Below, piece by piece: positions 27,976-36,869 of a stretch of DNA of 64,000 nt. The position numbers and the translations under genes are program-made. The stretch comes from an uncultured Shewanella sp. GTDB lineage: Bacteria; Pseudomonadota; Gammaproteobacteria; Enterobacterales; Shewanellaceae. A model generated the notes under the pieces. The model was not told the origin of the DNA. It did not search any database and saw only the letters and a list, made by a program, of their open reading frames with translations. The stretch is from assembly GCF_947501665.1 (NCBI RefSeq), contig NZ_CANMWS010000008.1:62001-126000 (forward strand), read 5' to 3'. Every line of letters starts with the position of its first letter. The stretch's first letter is position 1.

Positions 27976-29250
27976 TTATTGAATAAACTTCCAATAGATA
28001 AATAATATTGAAAAACTCACAAAATAAACAATGCCTAACCAAGACCATAGTTTCATCACTGGCCCATATCTGTCTTCAGGAGATAACTGTTCAGAGAGCA
28101 TTAACCTAAAATTGAGCGCGGCATACACGACTGTCGTAATAAAAGCCAATATCATGACAAACTCTAACAAAGGTAATAACGACCCTTGAAAAAACAAAAT
28201 AATGAATAAGCTCAATACACTCATCGATATCATAATGCGTGTTAACCCTACTATTTTATAATTATCTTTAGAATGATGCGTCAATAGTGCCCAACTTTCA
28301 GCCAAACTTCGGCTATAGCCATCAATGACGGTGACTGTCGTACTGAAAATACATAATAACGCTACAACACCAATAAGATAACGACTTTCTCCTCCCATAA
28401 CATCACTGTATAACTCTATCAATTGATTAGCAAATAATCCCCCTGAATCAGAAAAATGTTCATTGGTACCGTACATCACTGATGCACCTAAAGATAAAAA
28501 AACTAATGCTAAAATAATGGTAAGAACATAGCCTACGTTAAAGTCGATTAAGGCTTGCTTTTTACTAATCGGCATTTGTTTTTGCTTTTCAATCAGCCAT
28601 AGAGAATTCCAAACACTGACCTCGATAGGCGCGGGCATCCATCCCATCATCGCCACTAAGAAACCAATATTTGCCCATTGCCAAGGAGAAACTGACACAA
28701 AATCACTATTTATCACCGAAGGAATATTCAATGCCAATGCGGCTGCAGTTAATGTCGTTAACGTGAGTGCAAACATGATAAACTTGCTTAGCCTGTCGAG
28801 CAGACGATAATGGCCTAAAATGATTAATGCTAAACTTGAAATAAGTACAATCAGGGCCAAAATATCAATCGATAAAGGCACAAATAAAGTCAACATCGCG
28901 GCTGTGAGCATGCTCACACCCGCCGTACTGGCTACCGCTGCAATCGCATTAAGTAAAGTAAATAAAACAAGATAGCCTCGCCCTTGATTATAATAACCTT
29001 GCAGTAAACTTTCTCCGGTAGCAACGGTATACCGAGCGCCTGCGGCAAAAAAAGGATATTTGATCACATTAACCGCTAAAATAACCCAAGCCAATTGCCA
29101 GCCAAATTCTGCACCCGCCCGCGTTGATGCCACCAAATGTGACGCCCCAATGGCTGCAGCGGCCATTAATAACCCCGGCCCCATTGCTTTGAACAAGCGA
29201 AAAAAGCCCTTACCTGTCGCGTTATTCGTTATCTCTAACATTTCTTTCAT
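27976..29250 (-). CDS. Nramp-family transporter lacking the canonical metal-binding motifs
   Basis: 424 residues with about eleven membrane helices and an Nramp layout: GPGLLMAAAAIGASHLVAST, RAGAEFGWQLAW, FFAAGARYTVATGESLLQGY. In orthodox Nramp/MntH proteins helix 1 carries Asp-Pro-Gly-Asn and helix 6 Met-Pro-His. Here helix 1 reads GASHLVAST and helix 6 reads GWMPAPIEVSVWN, so neither metal-coordinating motif is kept. It probably belongs to an Nramp-related group with another substrate. The ATG at 29250 has AAGG upstream. Confidence 0.8.
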   Translation of the reverse strand: MKEMLEITNNATGKGFFRLFKAMGPGLLMAAAAIGASHLVASTRAGAEFGWQLAWVILAVNVIKYPFFAAGARYTVATGESLLQGYYNQGRGYLVLFTLLNAIAAVASTAGVSMLTAAMLTLFVPLSIDILALIVLISSLALIILGHYRLLDRLSKFIMFALTLTTLTAAALALNIPSVINSDFVSVSPWQWANIGFLVAMMGWMPAPIEVSVWNSLWLIEKQKQMPISKKQALIDFNVGYVLTIILALVFLSLGASVMYGTNEHFSDSGGLFANQLIELYSDVMGGESRYLIGVVALLCIFSTTVTVIDGYSRSLAESWALLTHHSKDNYKIVGLTRIMISMSVLSLFIILFFQGSLLPLLEFVMILAFITTVVYAALNFRLMLSEQLSPEDRYGPVMKLWSWLGIVYFVSFSILFIYWKFIQ

Positions 29251-29721
29251 ACACTACCTTAGCTAACAAGTGAGTATTTAGTGACAAAAACAGCATAATC
29301 CCTAAAAAGTTGGCATTAGCAATACCACAAAATTTATTTTGATAAAAATGTTTTGAAAGAAATCTATCAACTTTTCACCAGAAAATAACGGAACCAATGA
29401 CATTAAAACCCTCTTTCATATATATAAAATAATCATTAAATATCAAACATTAAAATAAAAACACAACATCATACTTAATCATTTTTCGACTCATTATTTA
29501 ATGCCCTTACTTTGTGAGAACACAAAAAGGTTTCATGTTTTTCATTAACAATTGTTTGACATTATTTATTTAGTATTTAAATTGTTATTCGTTTGTTGTT
29601 AATTTGAGCGGTCAAAGTTTAGCGATTTAATTTAGCTGTCGCTTATTTTTATTTAAGTTGGCATCAGCTGAGCGATATGACTGCGTGATTTAACTTTTAA
29701 AAATAATAATGATAAAGGATT
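29251..29721. promoter_or_regulatory. Divergent promoter region, Nramp-like gene / TonB receptor
   Basis: 471 bp, very AT-rich, between divergent genes. A candidate rightward promoter for the receptor is TTGACA (29556-29561), a 16-bp spacer, then TAAATT (29578-29583). The -10 is weak. No clear Fur box was found. The leftward promoter was not pinned down. Confidence 0.35.
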
Positions 29722-32334
29722 ATGATGAAAAAACCTCACCTATGGCCCAGCCTATGCGCGCTGGCAGTCTCAAGCGTTTTATCACCCATCGCTTTTGCCG
29801 CAGAAAATGACACTCGCTTAAAAGAAGAAGAGCCTCTGGAACATATCTCTGTCACAGGCTCACATATTAAACGCACTGATTTAGAAGGTGCGTCCCCCAT
29901 GACAGTGCTAACAGATGAAGACATTGCCCGCTCTGGGGCCCAAGATATGTCACAACTATTAAGTAAACTCCCTATTGCAGGTGCAGGCACTTTCGCCACC
30001 CAAGGCAATAACTCTGATGATACCGCCAATGGCGGGGCCGCAATTTCATTACGTGGACTAGGTGCTGATGCAACACTGGTCCTTCTCAATGGTCGCCGTG
30101 TTGCCGTGTCCTCTTTTGCAAAAAATATCGATACCTCCTTCGTTGATATTAATGCCATTCCTATGTCAGCCGTTGAACGAGTGGATATTGTTAAGGACGG
30201 TGCTTCTGCCACATATGGATCTGACGCCATTGCCGGTGTCGTCAATATCATATTGAAGAAAGATTTTGAAGGGTTTGAAATCAATGCTAAAGCCGGTGAC
30301 ACTGTTGAAGATGGCGGCGGTCAAACCTCGGCCTCCATTCTATGGGGTAGCCATGCAGAAAAATCCCACACCAGTATTATTTTAAATTATTTCCATGAAA
30401 ATGAAACATCACTTGCCGATAGAAGCTACTCTAAATCGGCTAACCAAACCGCTCGAGGCGGCAGTGATTCTCGATCTTCAATGGGCAACCCCGGCAGTTA
30501 TATTCCAGCGGACATTGGCAGTGATGGCTCAATTACCACATTATCAGATGAATATAGTTGGCAGCCCGACACAAACTGTCCCGCAGATAGTAATGACGGT
30601 ACCTTCTGTCGTTATGACTATGCCCCATTTATGACCTCCACCCCAGAAACGACACGAGTCGGTTTATCGGTTTTTCATGACTATTACATCAATGACGATA
30701 TCACCTTATTTGCCGAAATGATGTATCAACATAACGAAAGTACTGTTTATGGTGCCGGTAGCCCTTCCAATGCAGAATTGTATATGCTTGCCGACAACCC
30801 AAACTATAACTCAGCAAATAACCCTTATGCATCTTCAGGGGAAGACTTAACCATGCGTCGCCGCGTCACCGAGACCGGGGGGCGTAAAAAAGAAGCCGAA
30901 TCTGACAGTGCCCGTTTAGTCATGGGTCTTGATGGCATGCTGGGCGAATGGGATTGGGAATTAGCCTACACTTATTCCTATAATCGTAATTATGAATTTG
31001 GCCAAAATGGTTATGTATGGACCTCAGTCCTACAAGATGAAATTAATTCGGGGAATTTCAACCCCTTTTCCACTACACAAACTGCTGCAGTACTTGATGA
31101 GATTTCAGTAAACACCACTCGTAATGCAAAATCCACCACGTCCGCTTTTGATGGCACCATAGCAGGAGAGATTTTTGAGCTTCCAGCAGGTCATGTCGGT
31201 ATGGCTGTGGGATTTGAATACCGTGAAGAAGATTTATCTGATAGTCCCGATGAGCTTTTTTTACGGGGTGAAATTTTTGGTACCGAAGCCACCGAAGCCT
31301 ACGGAAATCGAGATCAAACATCAGTCTTTTTAGAGTTTGCTGTCCCCGTTTTTGATACCTTAGAAGCACAACTCGCTGGACGCTACGAAAACTATAGTGA
31401 TTTTGGTACCACTACCAGCCCCAAAATTGCCCTATTATACACGCCATTAGATACTCTCACATTCAGAGCAAGTTGGGCCGAAGGCTTTAGAGCTCCCTCA
31501 CTGGTTCAGCTAGGACTCGGCGCCAGTCAAGAATCACCAGAACTCATTGATACACAGCGCTGTGCTGTTACCAATGCAGCTGAAGATTGTACTGCTCAAG
31601 AAAAAACAGTTAATTTCTCAGGTAACCCTGATTTAAAAGCTGAAGAGTCGACCTCCTATAATGTGGGCGGTGTTTGGGAAATTATTGATAACCTCAGTGT
31701 AGGCGTGGATTATTGGTATTATAAAGTCGATGGTTTGATTGATTCTGATCCACAATATGTGATTAATACTCAAGGCAACGATTCATCGGTTGTGGTTCGA
31801 GAAGCCTCATCAGGTGGGATCCCAGGCCGTATTATTCGTGTCTACGATCAATTTGACAACCTCAATGAGCAAACCACAGACGGTATTGATTTTGATGTGC
31901 AATACATGTTCGATACAGGTAATTATGGTGAATTTGGTCTGAGTTACAACCTCACTTGGGTACATGAATTTGAGCAAGTACGTGCTGATGGATCTGTGGT
32001 TGAGTTAAAGGGACGTTACGAGCATCCAGAATATCGCTGGACAGGGGGGCTTAATTGGGCCATTAATGATTGGCAAGCCACTACTCGTTTAAATTACATC
32101 AGTGAAGTCTCTTACACCGAAGAGCAAAACACTGAAGGTGATATTGATGCCATGACAACCGTTGATTTCAATGTTACCTATATCGGGTTTGATCATTGGT
32201 CACTCACCATGGGGGCGAACAACGTCTTCAATGAAGACCCACCATTTAGCAAGGTTGACTTCATGGGTTACGATCAAAATACTTATTCGGCTATTGGGGC
32301 CTTTTGGTACGCATCCGCCACTTACCGTTTTTAA
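29722..32334 (+). CDS. TonB-dependent outer membrane receptor
   Basis: 870 residues. A signal peptide (about 1-27, ending AFAAE) is followed by a TonB-box-like EHISVTGSHIKRTDLEGASP and a plug domain (SLRGLGADATLVLLNGRRV; IPMSAVERVDIVKDGASATY; GSDAIAGVVNIILKK). A 22-strand barrel with the usual FRASWAEGFRAPSLVQLG and PDLKAEESTSYNVGGVWEI blocks and a C-terminal aromatic residue (YRF) completes it. It imports an unknown ligand using TonB energy. Its type resembles receptors for carbohydrates or peptides more than siderophore receptors; this is only an impression. A long hairpin terminator follows. Confidence 0.93.
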   Translation: MMKKPHLWPSLCALAVSSVLSPIAFAAENDTRLKEEEPLEHISVTGSHIKRTDLEGASPMTVLTDEDIARSGAQDMSQLLSKLPIAGAGTFATQGNNSDDTANGGAAISLRGLGADATLVLLNGRRVAVSSFAKNIDTSFVDINAIPMSAVERVDIVKDGASATYGSDAIAGVVNIILKKDFEGFEINAKAGDTVEDGGGQTSASILWGSHAEKSHTSIILNYFHENETSLADRSYSKSANQTARGGSDSRSSMGNPGSYIPADIGSDGSITTLSDEYSWQPDTNCPADSNDGTFCRYDYAPFMTSTPETTRVGLSVFHDYYINDDITLFAEMMYQHNESTVYGAGSPSNAELYMLADNPNYNSANNPYASSGEDLTMRRRVTETGGRKKEAESDSARLVMGLDGMLGEWDWELAYTYSYNRNYEFGQNGYVWTSVLQDEINSGNFNPFSTTQTAAVLDEISVNTTRNAKSTTSAFDGTIAGEIFELPAGHVGMAVGFEYREEDLSDSPDELFLRGEIFGTEATEAYGNRDQTSVFLEFAVPVFDTLEAQLAGRYENYSDFGTTTSPKIALLYTPLDTLTFRASWAEGFRAPSLVQLGLGASQESPELIDTQRCAVTNAAEDCTAQEKTVNFSGNPDLKAEESTSYNVGGVWEIIDNLSVGVDYWYYKVDGLIDSDPQYVINTQGNDSSVVVREASSGGIPGRIIRVYDQFDNLNEQTTDGIDFDVQYMFDTGNYGEFGLSYNLTWVHEFEQVRADGSVVELKGRYEHPEYRWTGGLNWAINDWQATTRLNYISEVSYTEEQNTEGDIDAMTTVDFNVTYIGFDHWSLTMGANNVFNEDPPFSKVDFMGYDQNTYSAIGAFWYASATYRF

Positions 32335-32377
32335 GTAAACTTGATTACACTTTTTAAGTCATTGATATAAAACTTAA

Positions 32378-32418
32378 TGTTTAGCTAGCGACAAAGCAGT
32401 CGCTAGCTAAACATTTTT
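32378..32418 (+). terminator. Terminator of the TonB receptor gene
   Basis: A perfect 15-bp stem (32378-32392 with 32399-32413), 6-nt loop, followed by TTTTT. It separates the receptor gene from the GST gene, which starts at 32437. Confidence 0.92.
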
Positions 32419-32436
32419 ATAAAATAAGGAAATACA

Positions 32437-33102
32437 ATGATCACTCTCTATGGAGCGCCTCGAACCCGCTCGACTCGCGTTTCTTGGTTACTTGAAGAAT
32501 TAGGCCTCCCTTGGCAATATCAGTATATTAACTTTGCAAAAGGAGACAGCCAACAACCTGATTTCTTGGCAATCAGTCCAAGTGGAAAAATCCCAATCCT
32601 CATCGATGAAAATCAATCAACAACAGATACCCCCATTACCTTATCTGAATCTGCTGCCATCTGTACTTATTTAGTTGAAACATACAATATTGAATCAGAG
32701 ACGCCTCTTTTCATCCCCAAAAAAGGCACCCCAAATTCAGCTTTATATCATCAATGGTTCAGTTTCATTATCTGTGAAATAGAACAACCTTTGTGGACCT
32801 TAGCCAAACACAAATTTGCATTGCCCAAGGCGATTAGGCAAGAAAACATGCAAACAGTGGCCATTTGGGAATTTGATAAAGCTGCTGCTGTTGCTGAATC
32901 TTGGGTTCCAGAACAAGATTATCTATTAGGAGATACCTTAAGCATCATTGATATTCTTCTCACCCACACATTGCAATGGGCAACAAAATCTGGCTTCACG
33001 ATCCCCTCAAAATTAGCCCAATATCGCGATAGACTCTCGACTCGTCCCGCACTGGCTCGTGCACTGAAAAAAGAAGAAACTACCGCAACAAAGGTTGCAT
33101 AA
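32437..33102 (+). CDS. Glutathione S-transferase family protein
   Basis: 221 residues. The N-terminal thioredoxin-like domain (MITLYGAPRTRSTRVSWLLE, then FLAISPSGKIPILID) contains the cis-Pro loop, and ESAAICTYLVETY binds the glutathione gamma-glutamyl part. The C-terminal domain is all-helical, ending RPALARALKKEE. AAGGAAATACA precedes the ATG. It is cytoplasmic. Detoxification or a specific metabolic role cannot be distinguished. It is cut off from the receptor gene by a strong terminator, so it probably has its own promoter nearby. Confidence 0.9.
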   Translation: MITLYGAPRTRSTRVSWLLEELGLPWQYQYINFAKGDSQQPDFLAISPSGKIPILIDENQSTTDTPITLSESAAICTYLVETYNIESETPLFIPKKGTPNSALYHQWFSFIICEIEQPLWTLAKHKFALPKAIRQENMQTVAIWEFDKAAAVAESWVPEQDYLLGDTLSIIDILLTHTLQWATKSGFTIPSKLAQYRDRLSTRPALARALKKEETTATKVA

Positions 33103-33459
33103 AAACAATATAAATCAGATAAATAGATCGCAAAGTCGTCGATCTATTACGCCCCACTATACTTCACCTAAACCATTAAGATGAATACATACAAAATAAA
33201 AACACTTTTCAAACGGCTTACCCTCACCGCTCTTCCAAAATAAACACAAATAAGTAACAAACAAGATTTATTACAATCTTTTCGTACGTTAACAAATTTA
33301 AATAAAAATAATTTAAATCAATTAACTAAGTAAACACAGCATTCTGCTTTCTCATTAGTTCCCCTAATTTTCATATTGATCTAAATTAATCTAGTCTTTA
33401 TACAAGGTTCATCTATTAATGCTAAACCCGTTTTTGTCATTATGAAGGATGGCCGTTAT
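33103..33459. other. Intergenic region upstream of the glycerophosphodiesterase
   Basis: About 350 bp of AT-rich DNA without a gene. It presumably contains the promoter for the gene at 33460. I see nothing else in it. Confidence 0.5.
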
Positions 33460-34824
33460 ATGCGATTATTACCTTATTCTATTTTGTGCACGATTTTAAG
33501 CACTGCTGCGTTCGTCAGTTTTTCCAGCTTTGCCAATGTCTCAGATATGAAACACCCTAAAGACACCACTATCGAAAGCAGCAATCCATCGCATCCACAA
33601 AAGTCCCTTGCTCGAGTGGGTGTGCGTCCCTTTTATTTATTAAGCCAACTAGATGATCCTAAGCTTAAGAGTAAACTGGCTCAATGCAGCAATAAACCTT
33701 TTTATCGTACTGAATTTGCCTTGGGACACAGAGGGGCTTCAATGCAATTTCCCGAGCACAGTAAAGAATCTTATCAAGCCGCGATTAATTCAGGGGCCGG
33801 CATCGTTGAATGTGATGTCACTTTTACAGCCGATAAACAATTAGTTTGCCGCCATTCTCAATGTGATTTAGCATCCACAACTAACATATTGGCCAACCCA
33901 ACGCTAGCCAATAAATGCACTCAACCTTTCACTCCCGCCGATCCCGTGACAGGAACCCCCGCGGCAGCCACATGCTGTACCAGTGACATTACACTGGCAG
34001 AATTTAAGAGTTTATGTGCGAAGATGGATGGTACAAACCCTGATGCCACGACAGCGGAAGCATTTATGGATGGTACACCAGAGTGGCGCACCGACCTTTA
34101 TGCCAGTTGTGCAACCGTCATGACCCATAAAGAAAGCATTGATATGTTCAAAAAAGCAGGCGTCAAAATGGTCCCTGAGCTGAAAGAACCCAGTGTTACC
34201 ATGCCCTTTGATGGTTATACACAAGCACAATATGCTCAACAAATGTTAGATGAGTATACCGAAGCCGGTGTTGATCCTTCTCAAGTTTTTGCTCAATCTT
34301 TTAACCTTGATGACATCAAATATTGGATAGCGAATGATCCTAAATTTGCCAAACAAGCTGTTTTTCTTGATGATCGTTATGATACGGCCAATTTAGACCC
34401 TAACGATGCAACAACGTGGACGCCAACCATGGAAGAACTTAAAGACTCTGGCGTTAAAATTATTGCTCCACCACTTTGGGTGCTAGTCACCCTTGATGAC
34501 AATAACAAGATTATTCCTTCTGCCTATGCAAAAGCGGCGAAAGAAGCAGGCCTTGATATTATCGCTTGGTCTTTAGAACGTTCAGGCCCACTGACAACAG
34601 ATAATGGTGGCTGGTATTATCAAAGTATTAGTAAAGCCATTACCAATGATGGAGATACACTGAAGCTACTTGATGTACTTGCACAAGATGTGGGCGTCAT
34701 AGGCGTATTTTCTGATTGGCCCGCAACCGTTGTTTACTATGCTAATTGCATGAACCTGCCCAGTAAACAAGGCAATAAAGCACCCAATGATACTGAAAGT
34801 TTAATCGGTATCAAAAATAAATAA
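33460..34824 (+). CDS. Exported glycerophosphodiester phosphodiesterase
   Basis: About 454 residues from the ATG at 33460 ([10 protein letters not shown]), which has AAGGA ten bases upstream; the frame could also start at 33442. A signal peptide ends near SFSSFAN. The GDPD catalytic pattern is clear: [14 protein letters not shown] (His-Arg and Glu), [18 protein letters not shown] (Glu, Asp and the second His). The insert between the first strands carries several cysteines (CTQPF, TCCTSD), typical of the periplasmic or secreted GlpQ-like group. It splits glycerophosphodiesters to glycerol-3-phosphate and an alcohol. A glycerol-3-phosphate importer gene lies at the far left of the window but is not linked. 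Confidence 0.9.
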   Translation: MRLLPYSILCTILSTAAFVSFSSFANVSDMKHPKDTTIESSNPSHPQKSLARVGVRPFYLLSQLDDPKLKSKLAQCSNKPFYRTEFALGHRGASMQFPEHSKESYQAAINSGAGIVECDVTFTADKQLVCRHSQCDLASTTNILANPTLANKCTQPFTPADPVTGTPAAATCCTSDITLAEFKSLCAKMDGTNPDATTAEAFMDGTPEWRTDLYASCATVMTHKESIDMFKKAGVKMVPELKEPSVTMPFDGYTQAQYAQQMLDEYTEAGVDPSQVFAQSFNLDDIKYWIANDPKFAKQAVFLDDRYDTANLDPNDATTWTPTMEELKDSGVKIIAPPLWVLVTLDDNNKIIPSAYAKAAKEAGLDIIAWSLERSGPLTTDNGGWYYQSISKAITNDGDTLKLLDVLAQDVGVIGVFSDWPATVVYYANCMNLPSKQGNKAPNDTESLIGIKNK

Positions 34825-34840
34825 TCTGAGTCTAGATTAA

Positions 34841-34873
34841 AAAGTGTGTAATTTTATGATTACACACTTTTTT
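34841..34873. terminator. Bidirectional terminator after the GDPD gene
   Basis: A perfect 12-bp stem (34841-34852 with 34859-34870), 6-nt loop, flanked by A and T runs. It also serves the leftward gene ending at 34896. Confidence 0.9.
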
Positions 34874-34895
34874 AACCATCATAGTACACAGCATA

Positions 34896-35396
34896 CTAAA
34901 TTTGCGTCGCCGCCCACTTGGCTCGACTGTCAGGGCTTTCTTTTAACCCTTCTTTTTCTCTAAAAATTTTATAAGATTCCATGGATAATGGCACCAAAGT
35001 GACATCCACTTCCTGCATTAATTTACATTCTTTTTTGATCCGCCAAGCCGAAGTATTATAAAGCTCACTAAACGGTAATGCGCCTAAAAACTCAGAGTTA
35101 TATTGAGCATATAGCGCTTGAGTCGGATACACCACAAAACTTAAACGTCGTTTAGGTTCTTTTTCAAAGAGTGCTTCAATACCATCACAAGTATTAAGTA
35201 CTTGCATTTCAATGGTCTCATCGATTGCTAATAATTTTTTTTGCACTGGGATAGAAACGGGCTTCTCACCCGACTCCCACGCAATCACATCAGCTTCGGA
35301 TATCTTACCCAATTCAGCAACTTGAGCAGTGCTTAATGCCAGTGAAAGACGGAGATATTGCATTTCTAAGGCATTATAGCCTACATCTTTAGCCAT
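34896..35396 (-). CDS. HTH-containing hypothetical protein (YdiL/DUF4447-like)
   Basis: 166 residues. The N-terminus ([20 protein letters not shown] and [20 protein letters not shown]) is a degenerate Xre-type helix-turn-helix. It is followed by a second domain ([40 protein letters not shown]). I recall a Shewanella family DUF4447 with this look, and the arrangement is like E. coli YdiL; neither can be checked here. Cytoplasmic; probably a regulator or a protein that uses the HTH fold for binding. Last gene of the leftward cluster with the SUKH-like and RelA/SpoT-like genes, 47 bp after the former. Confidence 0.65.
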   Translation of the reverse strand: MAKDVGYNALEMQYLRLSLALSTAQVAELGKISEADVIAWESGEKPVSIPVQKKLLAIDETIEMQVLNTCDGIEALFEKEPKRRLSFVVYPTQALYAQYNSEFLGALPFSELYNTSAWRIKKECKLMQEVDVTLVPLSMESYKIFREKEGLKESPDSRAKWAATQI

Positions 35397-35443
35397 GATT
35401 TATGTTCCAATGATTATTCGTTTCTTTTAATAATTAAGCTTTT

Positions 35444-35851
35444 TTAGTCTGCTTCTTGTAGCCACACTTCCTCGGCCCATTGCCAAAAAGATTCCCAACT
35501 ATCTTCCTGTATTTCTCCTTCACTCCAAAGCATCACTTGGCTTTCTTGATCAATACAAAAAAATCGGTCGCCTTGCTGACAAATCGCAATGAACTCCCTT
35601 GGCATGCCAATAGACCAAGCATAGCTTGTGACTTCAGGCAAATAAGTGTGAGAATGAGGATCGCTCACAGTCACAGGCTCTAAATACCCATAAATAACAT
35701 CACTGGCATAAAGCAAATATTCTTTTAAATCCATAGGCAAAGGGATTAAAATTTGTTCTTCTACTTCCACTAGTTGCTCAAACGTTGGCAGCTCTAATGG
35801 CACTGGCACTGATTCACTTACACTTTGCAATTGCTCAATGATTTCGTTCAT
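35444..35851 (-). CDS. SMI1/KNR4 (SUKH)-family protein
   Basis: 135 residues, acidic, no signal. ELPTFEQLVEVEEQILIPLP, then DLKEYLLYASDVIYGYLEPV, is the family's N-terminal alpha/beta pattern (a conserved 'lP.dlkefL...nG'-like segment). FIAICQQGDRFFCIDQESQV, then SFWQWAEEVWLQE, is the conserved end. Members of the SUKH superfamily are often immunity proteins of polymorphic toxins, but some are housekeeping. Here it lies 46 bp downstream of a gene for an exported RelA/SpoT-like protein, in the same direction. Confidence 0.75.
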   Translation of the reverse strand: MNEIIEQLQSVSESVPVPLELPTFEQLVEVEEQILIPLPMDLKEYLLYASDVIYGYLEPVTVSDPHSHTYLPEVTSYAWSIGMPREFIAICQQGDRFFCIDQESQVMLWSEGEIQEDSWESFWQWAEEVWLQEAD

Positions 35852-35897
35852 TCTGTTGTATCAACTATCGGCAATAAATTTAACCAAGAGTATACCA

Positions 35898-36686
35898 CTA
35901 GGCCGCCGCTACGGGTAATAACCGCCCATCACTTAATTTTTTATAATTTAGCCAGGCTCTTTGATACAACTTAAAAGATTCCTGCCTCAAACGAGTCACT
36001 TGAGCCAATTCAATTTCAGATAAATCTCGCTGGTTATGCTTCGCTTTCGCTTGAATACTCTGGATCTTTTGATAAGTTTCATGCTCTGCTCCACTTTTAA
36101 TCTGCGCAATTTGTGAAAGGTGAAGTTGTACTTCACAGATCATGTTTGAATGAGGTAATTTTACCAATAAATTAAGATCCCTATAGCCTGAATCTTTTGG
36201 CGCTGCAAACCGATTTTTGATTCGAACAACTTCAACCTGAGCAGTTAACGCTTCATAGGCCCTCACCAATCCATTGACATTATCCGCCACTAAACTGCCA
36301 CGCACTAAATCCGTTATTTTACTGCTATCGCCATCAAACTTATTTTGAATTTTTTCATCGGCACGCTGGGCTGTTTTAAGAGGTGCAAAAATGGCTTGAG
36401 TTTGTGTCGTCGTACTGATGGTGCCTAGCAGTGTGTCTAAATCTTTTTTGGTATGAAAAGCTTGTTGATAGAGAAGTGATAAATCAGCACTTGATTGTGT
36501 AGCTGGGGTGAATTGTTGTGAGGGAAAACTGAGTAATTTGTCGAAATCAGTAACAGGCAAAGAAGAGACTGAAAACGGAATATTTTCCGTTTGCTCCCCT
36601 TTATCAAAATGGGGCGTTTGTGCAAATCCTGTGCGAGTCGATAATAAAAATAAGAAAATAAAAGACGTTCTAAATAATCTTTTCAT
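35898..36686 (-). CDS. Exported RelA/SpoT-domain protein
   Basis: 262 residues. The N-terminus MKRLFRTSFIFLFLLSTRTG followed by FAQ is a classical Sec signal peptide. The mature part has a RelA/SpoT nucleotidyltransferase-like domain: KITDLVRGSLVADNVNGLVR, IKNRFAAPKDSGYRDLNLLV and MICEVQLHLSQIAQIKSG. By position, Asp126, Tyr168 and Glu185 correspond to the catalytic Asp, the stacking Tyr and the catalytic Glu of (p)ppGpp synthetases. No HD hydrolase, TGS or ACT domain is present. The ATG at 36686 has AAGGA six bases upstream. Synthetases of alarmones act in the cytoplasm, so a secreted member is unusual. It may be a toxin or a protein with another nucleotidyltransferase role. Confidence 0.8.
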   Translation of the reverse strand: MKRLFRTSFIFLFLLSTRTGFAQTPHFDKGEQTENIPFSVSSLPVTDFDKLLSFPSQQFTPATQSSADLSLLYQQAFHTKKDLDTLLGTISTTTQTQAIFAPLKTAQRADEKIQNKFDGDSSKITDLVRGSLVADNVNGLVRAYEALTAQVEVVRIKNRFAAPKDSGYRDLNLLVKLPHSNMICEVQLHLSQIAQIKSGAEHETYQKIQSIQAKAKHNQRDLSEIELAQVTRLRQESFKLYQRAWLNYKKLSDGRLLPVAAA

Positions 36687-36834
36687 AGCAATCCTTATGC
36701 AATAACGATATTAAAAATATAAGGACTCAAACAAAAAATTAAACCCTGCCTTTGAATTAAAATTCATTTATTCTTGGTTTAAATGCTCTTTACTATTGAA
36801 AAATATAAATAAAAAAACTATTAAATAAATTGTA

Positions 36835-36856
36835 AAGACCACTATAAAGTGGTCTT
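36835..36856 (-). terminator. Hairpin after the M13 peptidase gene
   Basis: A perfect 9-bp stem AAGACCACT / AGTGGTCTT with an ATAA loop, 14 bp after the stop of the leftward peptidase gene. The U-tract is weak (TTTACAATTTATTT), so efficiency is uncertain. Confidence 0.6.
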
Positions 36857-36869
36857 ATCACTTTCTATG

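Noticed and set aside
29690..29721. Possible Fur box before the TonB receptor (ATAATGATAA)
   Set aside because: Only about half of the 19-bp palindrome is present, and the receptor type does not point to siderophores.
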